Shown in pieces: positions 43,534-52,665 of a stretch of DNA of 64,000 bases. Source of the stretch: Candidatus Halobonum tyrrellensis G22. Lineage in GTDB: Archaea > Halobacteriota > Halobacteria > Halobacteriales > Haloferacaceae. Numbering within the stretch: the stretch's first letter is position 1; the number at the start of each line of letters is the position of its first letter. The stretch lies in assembly GCF_000495475.1 (NCBI RefSeq), contig NZ_ASGZ01000023.1, positions 1-64,000 on the forward strand. Reading direction: 5' to 3'. The notes beneath the pieces were generated by a model. That model saw only the letters and a list, made by a program, of their open reading frames with translations, was not told the origin of the DNA and searched no databases. Made by a program: the position numbers and the translations under genes.

Positions 43534-43779
43534 TCACAGCGCCACGAACTCGCCGAGGAACAGCAGCGCGAACCCGACGGAGACCAGCAGGCTACCGACC
43601 CGGCCGAGCGTCGTGTGCTCCGTCACCGTCGCCGGGGCGATGTCGAGGTCGTAGCTATCGAACTCCTCCTGGTAGCTGACGTACGAGGGAAGCTGGAAGA
43701 ACTCGACGAACACCAGCGCGCCCCCGACGGCGCCGAGGGCGGCGCCGACGAGGCGGAGTCCCTGCGCGAGCGTGACCAT
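43534..43779 (-). CDS. Small membrane protein (81 residues)
   Basis: I do not recognise the family. The 81-residue product has a first hydrophobic helix (AQGLRLVGAALGAVGGALVFVEF), an extracytoplasmic-looking loop rich in Tyr, Ser and Asp (QLPSYVSYQEEFDSYDLDIAP) and a second helix (VGSLLVSVGFALLFLGEFVAL). The two-helix hairpin is typical of small accessory membrane proteins. ATG at 43779 fits the hydrophobic start; longer frames are not protein-like. It is divergent from the PLD gene, 60 bp apart. Confidence 0.72.
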   Translation of the reverse strand: MVTLAQGLRLVGAALGAVGGALVFVEFFQLPSYVSYQEEFDSYDLDIAPATVTEHTTLGRVGSLLVSVGFALLFLGEFVAL

Positions 43780-43839
43780 ACCGGGCGCGCGCGTCGCCGG
43801 AAGAAAAACGCACCGAACGGACGGCGGCCGCGAACGTTC

Positions 43840-45717
43840 ATGTGCGATGGGGCGACCACCAGTCGCGTGCGCCCGCTCCCCGCCCTCGTCCGCGTCGCTG
43901 TCGCGTGCAGTGTCGTCCTCGCGGCTCTCCCGGTCCTCCCGGCCGCCGCGTCGGGTCCCGCCGCGTCGACGCCGGGGCCGTCGGGTCCGTCTCCGAACGT
44001 CGCGAACGCGACGGCGCCCGCGAGCGACCCCGACTCCCCGGGAGGGAACGGCACGACCCCCGCGAACGGCACGAACAGCACGGACCGCGCGAACGGCACG
44101 GACAGGGGCACGACCGGGTCGGCCGGACCGCCGACCGCCGCCCGAATCGCGGGGGCGTACCCCAACCCGGTCGCGGCCGACGACGCCGGCGAGTACGTCG
44201 CGCTCGCGCTCCCCGCGGGAAACCGGACGTGGACGCTGTCGGACGGCGAGGGTGCCGCGACGGTCCGGGGCGGCGGCCGGGTCGTCCTCGCGGCGTCGCC
44301 CGCGGCGGTCCCGAACGGCACCGCCGGTCGGGTCGTCGCGGCGGACCTGAGGCTGTCGAACGCGGGCGAACGGCTCGCGCTCCACCGCGGCGGGACCGCC
44401 GACGGGACGCCCGCCGGCCCGCTGGTCGACGCGGCCCGCTACGACGACGCGCCCGAGGGGGAGCGCTGGCTCCGACCCGCCGAAAACGGGAGCGGTTCGG
44501 CCGTCTGGCGACCCCTCGGGTACACCCCACGGTCGGCCGTCGGAGTGGGCGGCGCGAACGCGACGGCGTTCGTCCTGCCGGACGCGCCCGAACCCGCCGT
44601 CGAGACGCTCCGGCGGGCGGACCGCAGGCTGCTGCTCGCGGCGTACACGTTCGGCTCCGAGCGGGCGGCCGACGCGCTCGTCGCGGCGGAAGAACGGGGC
44701 GTCGACGCTCGGTTGTTGGTCGAGGGCGGTCCCGTCGGCGGCGTCTCCACCCGGTCGGCGCGGATACTCGACCGACTCGTCGCCGCCGGCGTCGAGGTCC
44801 GCGTCGTCGCCGGCTCACGCGCCCGCTTCCGCTACCACCACGCCAAGTACGCCGTCGTCGACGACACCGCGCTCGTGTTGACCGAAAACTGGAAGCCCGC
44901 GGGCGTCGGCGGCGCGAGCAGCCGCGGGTGGGGCGTGGCGCTCCGCTCGGACCGCGCGGCGGACGAACTCGCGGGGGTGTTCGCGGGCGACGCCGGCTGG
45001 CGCGACGCCCGCCCGTGGGGGGAGTTCCGCGACGGCCGGACGTTCGAGTCGGGCGGGGCGACGAACGGCTCGTACCCCGCGCGGGTCGACCCGGCGGAGG
45101 TCCGCGTCGAGAACGCCACGCTCCTGACCGCGCCGGGGAACGCCCAGTCCGGGGTCGTGGGCGTCATCGACGCCGCCGACGAACGGGTCGACGTGGTCCA
45201 GCCGACGGTCGAGCGGGGACCGTTCGTCGCGGCGTGCCGCCGGGCCGCCGAACGCGGCGTCCGCGTCCGGATCCTGCTGTCGGGCGCGTGGTACGCCCGC
45301 GAGGAGAACGAGGCGCTGGTCGCGTCGCTGAACGGCTGGGCCGACCGGACCGGCGCGCCGCTGTCCGCGCGGGTCGCCGACCCCGCGGGCCGGTACGGGA
45401 AGATCCACGCCAAGGGCGTCGTCGCCGACGACCGCGCGGTGGTCGGCTCGCTCAACTGGAACCCGACGAGCGCGGGCGAGAACCGCGAGGTGGCCGTCGT
45501 CCTCCGCGGGGAGTCGGTCGCCGACTACTACGCCGACGTGTTCGACGCCGACTGGCGGGGCGGCCGCGGCGGTGTAGGGGGACTCGGCGTCGGAACCGTC
45601 CCGCCCGCGCTCGGCGTCGCGGCCGTCGCGGCGGCGGCGCTGGTCGTCCTGTACGCGAGCCGGCGGGTGCGGTTCGTCGGGGTCGAGGGGCGAGCGGACG
45701 ACGGACGGCGCGAGTGA
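43840..45717 (+). CDS. Secreted membrane-anchored phospholipase D-like protein with lamin-tail domain
   Basis: Exported protein of 625 residues. The signal VRVAVACSVVLAALPVLPAA is followed by a Thr-, Asn- and Gly-rich linker with many Asn-Gly-Thr/Ser sites (candidate N-glycosylation). A lamin-tail-like beta domain (about 100-215) has GEYVALALPAGNRTWTLSDG. Two PLD domains follow, each with an HKD motif: YHHAKYAVVDD and KIHAKGVVADDRAVVGSLNW. Both are intact, so phosphodiesterase activity is plausible. A C-terminal helix (LGVAAVAAAALVVLYASRR) anchors it. ATG 43840 starts just before the signal. Similar fusions in haloarchaea are annotated as PLD-like or micrococcal-nuclease-like secreted enzymes; substrate unknown. 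Confidence 0.85.
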   Translation: MCDGATTSRVRPLPALVRVAVACSVVLAALPVLPAAASGPAASTPGPSGPSPNVANATAPASDPDSPGGNGTTPANGTNSTDRANGTDRGTTGSAGPPTAARIAGAYPNPVAADDAGEYVALALPAGNRTWTLSDGEGAATVRGGGRVVLAASPAAVPNGTAGRVVAADLRLSNAGERLALHRGGTADGTPAGPLVDAARYDDAPEGERWLRPAENGSGSAVWRPLGYTPRSAVGVGGANATAFVLPDAPEPAVETLRRADRRLLLAAYTFGSERAADALVAAEERGVDARLLVEGGPVGGVSTRSARILDRLVAAGVEVRVVAGSRARFRYHHAKYAVVDDTALVLTENWKPAGVGGASSRGWGVALRSDRAADELAGVFAGDAGWRDARPWGEFRDGRTFESGGATNGSYPARVDPAEVRVENATLLTAPGNAQSGVVGVIDAADERVDVVQPTVERGPFVAACRRAAERGVRVRILLSGAWYAREENEALVASLNGWADRTGAPLSARVADPAGRYGKIHAKGVVADDRAVVGSLNWNPTSAGENREVAVVLRGESVADYYADVFDADWRGGRGGVGGLGVGTVPPALGVAAVAAAALVVLYASRRVRFVGVEGRADDGRRE

Positions 45718-45799
45718 CCCGCTCGCGGGGGAGGCCGGCGCGCGACCCCTCCGGGGCGGGACAGCGTTCTTGCCGTTCGGGTCTGAAGCACTCCCGAGC

Positions 45800-46678
45800 A
45801 TGTCGGCGTACCGTTCGGCGGCCGGACGACGCGAACTCGAACACCTCTACGACGACGCCGTCGACCGACTCGGGGTCGACGTCGCGGAGCGACGCGTCGA
45901 CACCCGCCACGGGTCGACGCACGTCCTCCTGGCCGGGGCGGCCGACGCCCCGCCGGTGGTTCTGTTTCACGGCGGCAACGTCACGAACCCGCTGACGCTC
46001 GCGTGGTACGCCGGACTCGCGGACGACTACCGACTGGTCGCGCCCGACACGCCCGGCCACCCCGGCAAGAGCGCCCCGACCCGACTCGACCCGCGCGGCG
46101 ACGGCTACGGCGAGTGGGTCGCGGACCTGCTCGACGCGTTCGGCGTCGACGCCGCGCCGGTGGTCGGCACGTCGTACGGCGCCGGTGTCGCGCTCCGGAC
46201 GGCCGCGGTCGCCCCCGAGCGAGTCGCGCGCGCGGCGCTGGTGGTCCCCGCGGGGTTCGGCACCGGGCCGCTCCTCCCGCTGGTCGGCGTCGGCCTCCCG
46301 GCGGTGTGCTACCGGCTGACCGCGCACGACTGGTTCCTCGACCGGACGCTCGCGGCGCTCGCCACCGACCCCGACCCGCTGGTCCGCGCCACCGTCGGCG
46401 CGTCGCTGCGGCACGCGCGACCCGACCGCACCGTCCCGGGCGCCGACGCCGCGGACCTCCGCGGGTTCGACGCGCCGGTCGCGCTGTTCGTCGCGACGGA
46501 CGACCCGTTCTTCCCGGCCGACGCGGTGGTGCCGCGGGCGCGCGCCCGCCTCCGGACGCTCGACCGGGTCGAACTGCTCGACGGGGAGCGACACCTCCTC
46601 TCGCCCGCCGCACAGCGCCGGGTCGTCGCGTCGCTCCGGACGTTCCTCCCCGATACGGACGCGGAGACGGAAGGGTGA
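45800..46678 (+). CDS. Alpha/beta hydrolase
   Basis: Cytoplasmic alpha/beta-hydrolase of 292 residues. The oxyanion region is VVLFHGGNVTNPLTLAWYAG, the nucleophile elbow VVGTSYGAGVAL (GxSxG), the acid AVALFVATDDPFFPADAVV and the histidine near GERHLLSP. All triad positions are filled, so it should be active; substrate unknown. MSAYRSAAGRRELEHLYDDA at 45800 is the start preferred over a GC-rich upstream in-frame ATG. It is convergent with the DHH gene. Confidence 0.86.
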   Translation: MSAYRSAAGRRELEHLYDDAVDRLGVDVAERRVDTRHGSTHVLLAGAADAPPVVLFHGGNVTNPLTLAWYAGLADDYRLVAPDTPGHPGKSAPTRLDPRGDGYGEWVADLLDAFGVDAAPVVGTSYGAGVALRTAAVAPERVARAALVVPAGFGTGPLLPLVGVGLPAVCYRLTAHDWFLDRTLAALATDPDPLVRATVGASLRHARPDRTVPGADAADLRGFDAPVALFVATDDPFFPADAVVPRARARLRTLDRVELLDGERHLLSPAAQRRVVASLRTFLPDTDAETEG

Positions 46679-46720
46679 GCCGAGCGGGCGTCCGGCGGAG
46701 ACGGCCCCCCGCAGTCGGAC

Positions 46721-48634
46721 TCAGTCGTCGATGCTCGCGGTGCTCGACAGTTCCTCGTCGATGTCCGCCTCACCCATCTTCTCGACCAGCGCGTCGATCA
46801 CGTCCTCGCGGCGACCCTTCACGAACTTGATCGAGCCGACGACGAGGTGACCGCCGCCGGAGACGCCGCCGCCGACCACCTCCTCGTTGAGTTCCGACAC
46901 CATCCGCGGGATGTCGAGTCGGACGCCGTCCGACCGGAGCACCGCGAAGTCGGGACCGTAGCCGATGGTGATCACGGGACCGCCGTGTTCGTTCACCTTC
47001 CGGTCGTGGAGCTGTCCGGTGGTCTTGCCCGGCGCGGGGTAGGTGAACCGGTGGGCGAAGTTCTCCAAGTCGACCCGGTAGAGGTGGGCGTCCGACTCCA
47101 GCCGTTCGTGTTCGACGTGGGGTTCGACCGCGTCCATCTGGCGTTCGACGTCGCGGGCCGCGTGGTCGGCGAGGAACTCCACGAGTTCGCCGTGTCGCGC
47201 GGCGCCCTCGTCGTCGGTGCCCACGTCGAGCACGTCGTTGACCAGGGTCTTGCCCTCGCTGTAGCGGAGCCAGTGGGCGGCGTAGTCGAGCGCCTCGCCG
47301 ATGTCCTCGATGGCGGCGCGGTCGTAGCCCGCCTCGTCGGCGAGCGCGAGGTACTCCTCCATGACCTCGGCCTTCGAGCGGTCGGACAGCCCCGCGACCG
47401 CGGGGACGTGCCGGAGGTCGTCCGTGATGTCGGGGTCGATCATCCGCGCGAGTTCGACGCACATCATCCCCGTGGTGATGCGGTAGTCCTCGCCGTGGAG
47501 GTAGGGGTTGACGTGCGCCTCCAGGAGGTCCTCGACCGCCTCGGGGTCGGGGTGGTGGTGGTCGACCACCGCGACCGGCATGTCGTAGTGGGTGAGGTTC
47601 CGGTAGGCGGGCACGTCCTCCTCGGTCGACCCGTTGTCGAGCATCAGGAGGAACGGCAGCTTCTGGCCGTGTCGCGCGCGGCCCTCGAGCGCGAAGTTGA
47701 GGTCGCGCGTCACGTCCTCCATCTCGTAGAAGGGCGCCTTGCTCGGCAGCCGTTTGAGGTGGTGGCGGGGCGCGTCGGGGTCCTCGTGGACCGACCGGAT
47801 GAAGTTCTCCAGCGCGAGTTGGACCGGGATGGCGGCGCACATGCCGTCGCCGTCGGCGTGGTGGCGGATGCGGAGCGGCCGCCCCTCCAGTACCGTCCGG
47901 CGGAGCAGGCGCGCGACCTCCTCTAAGTCCTCGCGGAGCGACTCGAACGCCTCCCACTCGACCAGCGGCTCGACCGGCTCCGGCTCCGCGCGTTCGGCGA
48001 CCGCGGCGTCGAGTCGCTCGCGCGCGTCGGCGGCCGCGTCGCCGTCGAGCGGCGTCAGCGAGTCGGCCTCCAACTGGAGCGCGCCCTCGTGCTCCTCGAC
48101 GTCACCCGCGACCCGGACCACGTCGCCGAGTTCCACCTCGGGGTACGCGCGCACGCCCGCCTCCTCGAACGCGGCGGCGGCGACGATACCCGAGTCGTCG
48201 GCGACGTGGAAGATGGTCGGCCCGCCCGTCTGTTTGATCTGGACCACCTCGCCCTCGACGGTCGCCGCGATGCCGACGTCGAGGTCGGCGACCGGCGTGA
48301 TGTCGGGTTCGTGTTCCACCGCGACCGTCTCGTAGTCGTCGAGGTCCGCGAGCGCGAACGAGAGGTCGCCGTTCTCCTTCGCCTCCTCGAGTTCGACGAT
48401 CAGTTTGTCGCCGACCCCGAACGACTGCCCGTCCATGTTCGACTCGTGGAGCAGTCCCGAAACCCCCTCGGCGATGTCGACGAAGACGCCGTAGTCGACG
48501 ACGCCGTTGACGCTGGCGTGGTAGCGCGAGCCGGCCTCGACGTCGGAGAGCGTACAGTCTGGCGCGAGGTCGTAGACGACGGGGCGCCCCCCGTCCCGGT
48601 CGTCGCCGGAATCCCCGGCGGATGCGTCTGTCAT
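46721..48634 (-). CDS. DHH-family phosphoesterase with S1 and OB domains (archaeal RecJ-like)
   Basis: Protein of 637 residues. Residues ~30-100 form an S1-like RNA-binding domain (YHASVNGVVDYGVFVDI). Residues ~125-200 form an OB fold (ATVEGEVVQIKQTGGPTIF). The DHH catalytic core follows (about 260-480): RIRHHADGDGMCAAIP, FLLMLDNGSTEEDVP and PVAVVDHHHPDPEAV, with all metal ligands present. The C-terminal DHHA1 domain ends with GGGVSGGGHLVVGSIKFVKG. This matches the archaeal RecJ-like exonuclease family involved in replication-repair or RNA turnover. ATG 48634 was chosen because MTDASAGDSGDD begins directly before the conserved DLAPDCTL region; the longer frame is arginine-rich noise. Confidence 0.9.
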   Translation of the reverse strand: MTDASAGDSGDDRDGGRPVVYDLAPDCTLSDVEAGSRYHASVNGVVDYGVFVDIAEGVSGLLHESNMDGQSFGVGDKLIVELEEAKENGDLSFALADLDDYETVAVEHEPDITPVADLDVGIAATVEGEVVQIKQTGGPTIFHVADDSGIVAAAAFEEAGVRAYPEVELGDVVRVAGDVEEHEGALQLEADSLTPLDGDAAADARERLDAAVAERAEPEPVEPLVEWEAFESLREDLEEVARLLRRTVLEGRPLRIRHHADGDGMCAAIPVQLALENFIRSVHEDPDAPRHHLKRLPSKAPFYEMEDVTRDLNFALEGRARHGQKLPFLLMLDNGSTEEDVPAYRNLTHYDMPVAVVDHHHPDPEAVEDLLEAHVNPYLHGEDYRITTGMMCVELARMIDPDITDDLRHVPAVAGLSDRSKAEVMEEYLALADEAGYDRAAIEDIGEALDYAAHWLRYSEGKTLVNDVLDVGTDDEGAARHGELVEFLADHAARDVERQMDAVEPHVEHERLESDAHLYRVDLENFAHRFTYPAPGKTTGQLHDRKVNEHGGPVITIGYGPDFAVLRSDGVRLDIPRMVSELNEEVVGGGVSGGGHLVVGSIKFVKGRREDVIDALVEKMGEADIDEELSSTASIDD

Positions 48635-48921
48635 GTCCGTTGGTACGCCGACGCCCGGTGTTAAGGTTTGTACTTCGTCGCCGTCGTCACACCGCCGTCG
48701 CTCGCCGCGCCGTCGCAGTACCCCGCTCGTCGTGCGCCGGCGCGCGCCGTACCGGGCGGCCGCGCGCCGCGCCAGGGAGTCACGCGCCGCGCCGGACAGT
48801 CGCGCGCCGGCCCGCCCCGGAGCGCCGTCGCGGCGGTTCCGGCCGCCCCGAACCGTCGCCCCGCGGGCGGTCACCCCACCCCATCGACACGCTTAGAAGG
48901 CGACCGGACCGAAGGTGGTGT

Positions 48922-49407
48922 ATGCGACTGTTCCGGTCGGGCGGGGTGCTCGGCATCGCCGACGACACCCTCGAGTTCGCGCTGGAGGCGTCCGACGAGA
49001 CGCACCCCAACGAGTACATGGGGTTCCTCCGCGGGACCGACGCGCGCGACCTGGGTCTCGACCGCGACGGCACCGTCATCACGGACGTGCTCGTCATCCC
49101 GGGCACCACCTCCTCGCCCGAGAGCGCGACCGTCCGCGAGAACCTGATCCCCAACGGCTCGCGCGCCGTCGGGTCGATCCACTCCCACCCGAACGGCGTG
49201 CTCCGGCCGTCGAACCAGGACCTCACGACGTTCCACGCCGGCTCCGTCCACGTCATCGTCGGCGCGCCCTACGAGCGCGACTGCTGGCGGGCGTTCGACC
49301 CCGACGGCGAACCCACGGAACTGGACGTGCTCGACGTCGACTTGCCCGACGACGACGCGTTCTTCGACTTCGACCAGTCGGACATCGACGCGGAGCTGCG
49401 CGAATGA
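48922..49407 (+). CDS. JAMM/MPN+ metalloprotease (desampylase-like)
   Basis: Zinc isopeptidase of 161 residues. E31 (NEYMGFLRG), the [14 protein letters not shown] motif with H87 and H89, S97 and D100 complete the JAMM active site. Haloferax HvJAMM1 of this family removes ubiquitin-like SAMPs from target proteins, so desampylation is the likely role. The C-terminal tail is strongly acidic. Its stop overlaps the ribL start (ATGA), implying translational coupling. ATG at 48922 follows directly after GGTGT. Confidence 0.87.
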   Translation: MRLFRSGGVLGIADDTLEFALEASDETHPNEYMGFLRGTDARDLGLDRDGTVITDVLVIPGTTSSPESATVRENLIPNGSRAVGSIHSHPNGVLRPSNQDLTTFHAGSVHVIVGAPYERDCWRAFDPDGEPTELDVLDVDLPDDDAFFDFDQSDIDAELRE

Positions 49408-49904
49408 GCGGCGACGCGGGCGACGGAGTCCGGGGCGACCGGACGGAGGGCGACGACCACCCCGACCCCGAACGGAACCGGGTCGCGCTCGCACAGGGGA
49501 CGTTCGACCTGCTCCACCCGGGGCACGTCCACTACCTCCGAGAGGCGGCCGACCACGGCGACGAACTCCACGTCATCGTCGCCCGCGGCGGCAACGTCAC
49601 CCACAAGGAGGCGCCGGTCTGTCCCGACCGCCAGCGGCGGGACATGGTCGACGCGCTCGGCGTCGTCGACGAGGCCCACCTCGGCCACGCCGAGGACTTC
49701 TACGTCCCCGTCCGCGCCATCGACCCCGACGTGGTCGTCCTCGGCTTCGACCAACACCACGAGGTCGACGCCATCCGGTCGGCGCTCGACGAGCGGGGAC
49801 TCGACGCCGACGTGGTGCGCGCCTCGGGCCGGGAGCCCCGCTACGAGGGGGAGATACTCTCGACCAACCGCCTCATCGAGCGACTGCTCGACGAGCGCGG
49901 CTGA
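49404..49904 (+). CDS. ribL: FAD synthetase RibL (archaeal cytidylyltransferase type)
   Basis: Nucleotidyltransferase of 166 residues that adenylates FMN to FAD. After a short acidic extension (1-27) come [20 protein letters not shown] with the HPGH motif, [34 protein letters not shown] and [13 protein letters not shown], the normal archaeal RibL layout. An alternative in the same family is glycerol-3-phosphate cytidylyltransferase, but the combination of motifs favours RibL. It overlaps the JAMM gene by 4 nt. Confidence 0.9.
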   Translation: MSGDAGDGVRGDRTEGDDHPDPERNRVALAQGTFDLLHPGHVHYLREAADHGDELHVIVARGGNVTHKEAPVCPDRQRRDMVDALGVVDEAHLGHAEDFYVPVRAIDPDVVVLGFDQHHEVDAIRSALDERGLDADVVRASGREPRYEGEILSTNRLIERLLDERG

Positions 49905-50016
49905 GTCGTCACCCGACGCGGCCGACGCCCAGACCGGCGAACGGCCGGGGGAGAACCCGGCAACATCTGTCGCGAGAGGCCGATGGGTGTAATTATCGGG
50001 CGGTGGACCGGGGAGT

Positions 50017-51042
50017 ATGGACGAGACCGCAGAGCGCGACGATCCGCTCCGGTTCGGGATCGGCGGCACGGGGAACTGGGGGCTGGAGGACGGTCGGAAC
50101 GTGATGGCGGAGGGGCGCGCGACGGTGGTCGCCGCCGCGGACGTGAGCGACGACGCCCGCGCGAACGCCGTCGCGGAGTTCGACATCGACGAGTCGTCGG
50201 CGTACGAGTCGTACGAGACGATGCTCGAATCGGAGGCGCTCGACGCGGTCGTCATCACGACGCCGCACGTCTTCCACTACGAGCAGATCGTGGCGGCGCT
50301 CGACCGCGACCTGCACGTGTTCTGCGAGAAGCCGCTCGTCATCGACGTCGACGACGCCAAGGACGTGGTCCGGCGGGCGGAGTCGGGCGACCGGGTGGTG
50401 ATGCCGGGGTTCCAGCGGCACGTCATGCCCGCGTACGTCGCCGCCCGCGACCACTGGCAGCGCGTCGACGAGACGCCCACCTCGGTCACGTCGACGATCA
50501 CCCAGCCGTGGGCCGGCCAGTTCGAGGACGCGTGGCGCGCCGACCCCGACCTCAGCGGCGGCGGCTACCTCTACGACACCGGCACCCACCTCCTCGACGC
50601 GCTGATGTGGGTGACCGACCTGACGCCCGCGTCGGTCAGCGCGGAGATGGAGTTCGTCGACGACGACGAGCGGGTCGACGCGAGCGCGTCGCTGCTCGTG
50701 ACCTTCGAGGAGGGCGCCACCGCGAGCGTCACCGCCGACGGGCGCGGCGGCGTGGTCGACGAACACCACCACGTCTGGAGCGGCGACACCGGCACCCACA
50801 TCAGCGGCCGCGGGTGGACCAACCGCGACCTGCGGGTCATCGACGCCGAGAGCGACCGCATCCCCAACGTCGACGCGATGGAGCGGCGCACCAAGGTGGG
50901 CGCGTTCGTCGACGCCATCACCGAGGGGACGGAGCCGCCGGCGACCGTCCGCGACGGCCTGAAGGTGACCGCGGTGACGGAGGCCGCCTACGAGGCCGCC
51001 CGCACCGGCGAGCGGGTGCCGGTCGATCTGACCGTCGACTGA
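50017..51042 (+). CDS. Gfo/Idh/MocA family oxidoreductase
   Basis: NAD(P)-dependent dehydrogenase of 341 residues acting on a sugar-like substrate. The N-terminal Rossmann domain starts FGIGGTGNWGLEDGRNVM, with VVITTPHVFHYEQIVAAL and the family motif CEKPLVIDVDDAKD. The C-terminal domain has GGGYLYDTGTHLLDALMWVT with the catalytic-type aspartate and histidine. Substrate unknown. A TATA-like region near 49990 (TGTAATTATC) precedes it and suits near-leaderless transcription from the ATG at 50017. Confidence 0.9.
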   Translation: MDETAERDDPLRFGIGGTGNWGLEDGRNVMAEGRATVVAAADVSDDARANAVAEFDIDESSAYESYETMLESEALDAVVITTPHVFHYEQIVAALDRDLHVFCEKPLVIDVDDAKDVVRRAESGDRVVMPGFQRHVMPAYVAARDHWQRVDETPTSVTSTITQPWAGQFEDAWRADPDLSGGGYLYDTGTHLLDALMWVTDLTPASVSAEMEFVDDDERVDASASLLVTFEEGATASVTADGRGGVVDEHHHVWSGDTGTHISGRGWTNRDLRVIDAESDRIPNVDAMERRTKVGAFVDAITEGTEPPATVRDGLKVTAVTEAAYEAARTGERVPVDLTVD

Positions 51043-51090
51043 GACGGCCGACGGGCGCCCGAGTCGCGACGGTTCACGCGCCGGAGCGGC

Positions 51091-51721
51091 TCACGCCCCG
51101 TCGTCCGTGTCGACCGCGGCCGCCCGCTTCCGGACGGTCAGCGGCTGGCGCGCGACCAACTCGCAGTCGAACCCGGGGTGTTCGGCGAGGTGGCGCAACA
51201 CGACGTGCCGCCGGCCGCCGGTCAGCCCGGGCGCGCCGACGTCCTCGGCGGTGAACGTCCGCGGGAGTCGGTCGTAGAGTCGTTCGAGCGCGCCGAACCG
51301 CTCGAACACCTTCGTGTGGCCCGCCGACTCCGCGGCGCGCCGCTCGACCGCGTAGCTGCCGTCCGCGCGGTGTTCGCCCGCGGTGTAGAGGAACTCCCGT
51401 CGGCCGGCGACCGCCGCCGAGAGTCGGTCGCGGAGCGCCCGCGCGGCCGCCCGAGAGAGCGCGTGCTCCTCGCCGTCGAGCGTCAGTACCACGCCGTCGC
51501 CGTCCGGTCGCGCGGCGGTCGACGGTCCGGCGTCGGTCGGGTCGCCCGCGTCGCGCGACTCGGCCGTCCTGTCGGGGTCGCCCGAGCCGTCCGCGTCGTC
51601 GGCTCCGCGGGACCTGTCGTCGGGGGCGCTATCGCGCGCTGTGTCGCGGGAGAATTTCTCGACCAGCCGCCGTCGGGCGACTTCCCCTATCCTCGTCGTC
51701 GGCGTCGACGTGTCCCGACAT
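51091..51721 (-). pseudogene. Conserved hypothetical gene with an apparent frameshift near its start
   Basis: The main frame encodes about 210 acidic residues ending in VLTLDGEEHALSRAAARAL, RREFLYTAGEHRADGSYAV, SAGHTKVFERFGALERLYDR and LTGGRRHVVLRHLAEHPGF, a conserved-looking haloarchaeal hypothetical. But that frame has no ATG or GTG before residue 133 from the end (GTG at 51492). An ATG at 51721 (MSGHVDADDED) has a TATA-like box at exactly leaderless distance but lies in another frame. Removing one G near 51690-51692 joins them as MSGHVDADDEIGEVARRRLV. So either a one-base frameshift has broken the gene or the sequence has an error. Confidence 0.6.
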
Positions 51722-51743
51722 CGCCGCTTCGTTCCGCGGCTGT

Positions 51744-51751
51744 GGGCATAA
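51744..51751 (-). promoter_or_regulatory. TATA-like box pointing at the ATG of the frameshifted gene
   Basis: GTTTATGC on the minus strand, centred about 27 nt upstream of the ATG at 51721. It supports that ATG as the original translation start of the broken gene. Confidence 0.55.
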
Positions 51752-51862
51752 ACGCGGCGGTGGGGCAGGTCGGCTGTCGGACGCCCGGTCGCTGTGGCCG
51801 CGGGCGCCCGAAACCGGCCGGGTCTCCGGACGCTTTTCCCCTCCCGCGCCGAACGGGACCGC

Positions 51863-52573
51863 ATGGAGGTACGCGGGGAACGCGAGTGTCGCGACTGCGG
51901 GACGCGGTGGTCGTACTTCGAGACGGGGAGCGTCGCGTGTCCCGACTGCGACAGCCTGCGGAGCGTCGGCACCGGCGAGCGGAAGCGACACACCGACGCG
52001 CCGGCGGAACTCGAACTCGGCCCGGTGCTCGCCCGCCTCGGCGACGACCCGCTCGCGGACCTGACCGACGACGTCAAGGAGGCCTGCCGGGCGTACCTCC
52101 GCAAGCGGGGGTTCGTCCGCGGCGGCGACCTGAAACCGCTCGACGACGCCTACCTCGCCGCCGAGGAGTTGGCGCAGGCGGCGGACGTGTTCGCGCGGCT
52201 CCGCGACCCGACCGACGACGAGCGGTGGTACCTCACCGCCCTGCTCCGGGCGGCCGACACGGGCGAGCGTCCGGCCGCGAGCGACGTGCCGCCGCGGATG
52301 CACCCCGCGCGGGGGCTGGCCGCGGCGGACGCGACGCTCGCGTACCGGCGGGACGCGACGGCGTACCTCGACGACCACCCCGACCCCGACGCGCGGGCGG
52401 CGCTCGGTCCCCTGCGCGACCGGGCGAAGCGGGTCCGCGCGCTCGAAGGCGACGTCGACCCGACTGAGGCGGACGACCTGGTGACCGCGGCCCGCCGGGT
52501 CGGCCGCTACCTGATCGAGGGCGACGCCGACGCCCTCGCGGCGGCCCGCGAGTCGCTGTCGTCGGCCGAGTGA
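51863..52573 (+). CDS. Zinc-ribbon conserved haloarchaeal protein (DUF7117-like)
   Basis: Protein of 236 residues. The N-terminal zinc ribbon has two CxxC pairs: CRDCGTRWSYFETG and VACPDCDSLRSVG. The rest is alpha-helical and hydrophilic (AFTRL-like LGPVLARLGDDPLADLTDDV, LDDAYLAAEELAQAADVFAR, WYLTALLRAADTGERP). I associate it with the haloarchaeal DUF7117 family from memory. Function unknown; the ribbon suggests nucleic-acid or protein binding. ATG 51863 has a T-rich box (CTTTTCCCC, 51832-51840) about 27 nt upstream, so the transcript is probably leaderless. Confidence 0.8.
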   Translation: MEVRGERECRDCGTRWSYFETGSVACPDCDSLRSVGTGERKRHTDAPAELELGPVLARLGDDPLADLTDDVKEACRAYLRKRGFVRGGDLKPLDDAYLAAEELAQAADVFARLRDPTDDERWYLTALLRAADTGERPAASDVPPRMHPARGLAAADATLAYRRDATAYLDDHPDPDARAALGPLRDRAKRVRALEGDVDPTEADDLVTAARRVGRYLIEGDADALAAARESLSSAE

Positions 52574-52665
52574 GCCGGGCGGCCGGCGGTGCCGACGCCG
52601 CGCGGTCGACCGAACGACCCGGCTGGCCCGTCGTCCGCTCCCCGCTCCGTCGTCCGCTCCGCCCG

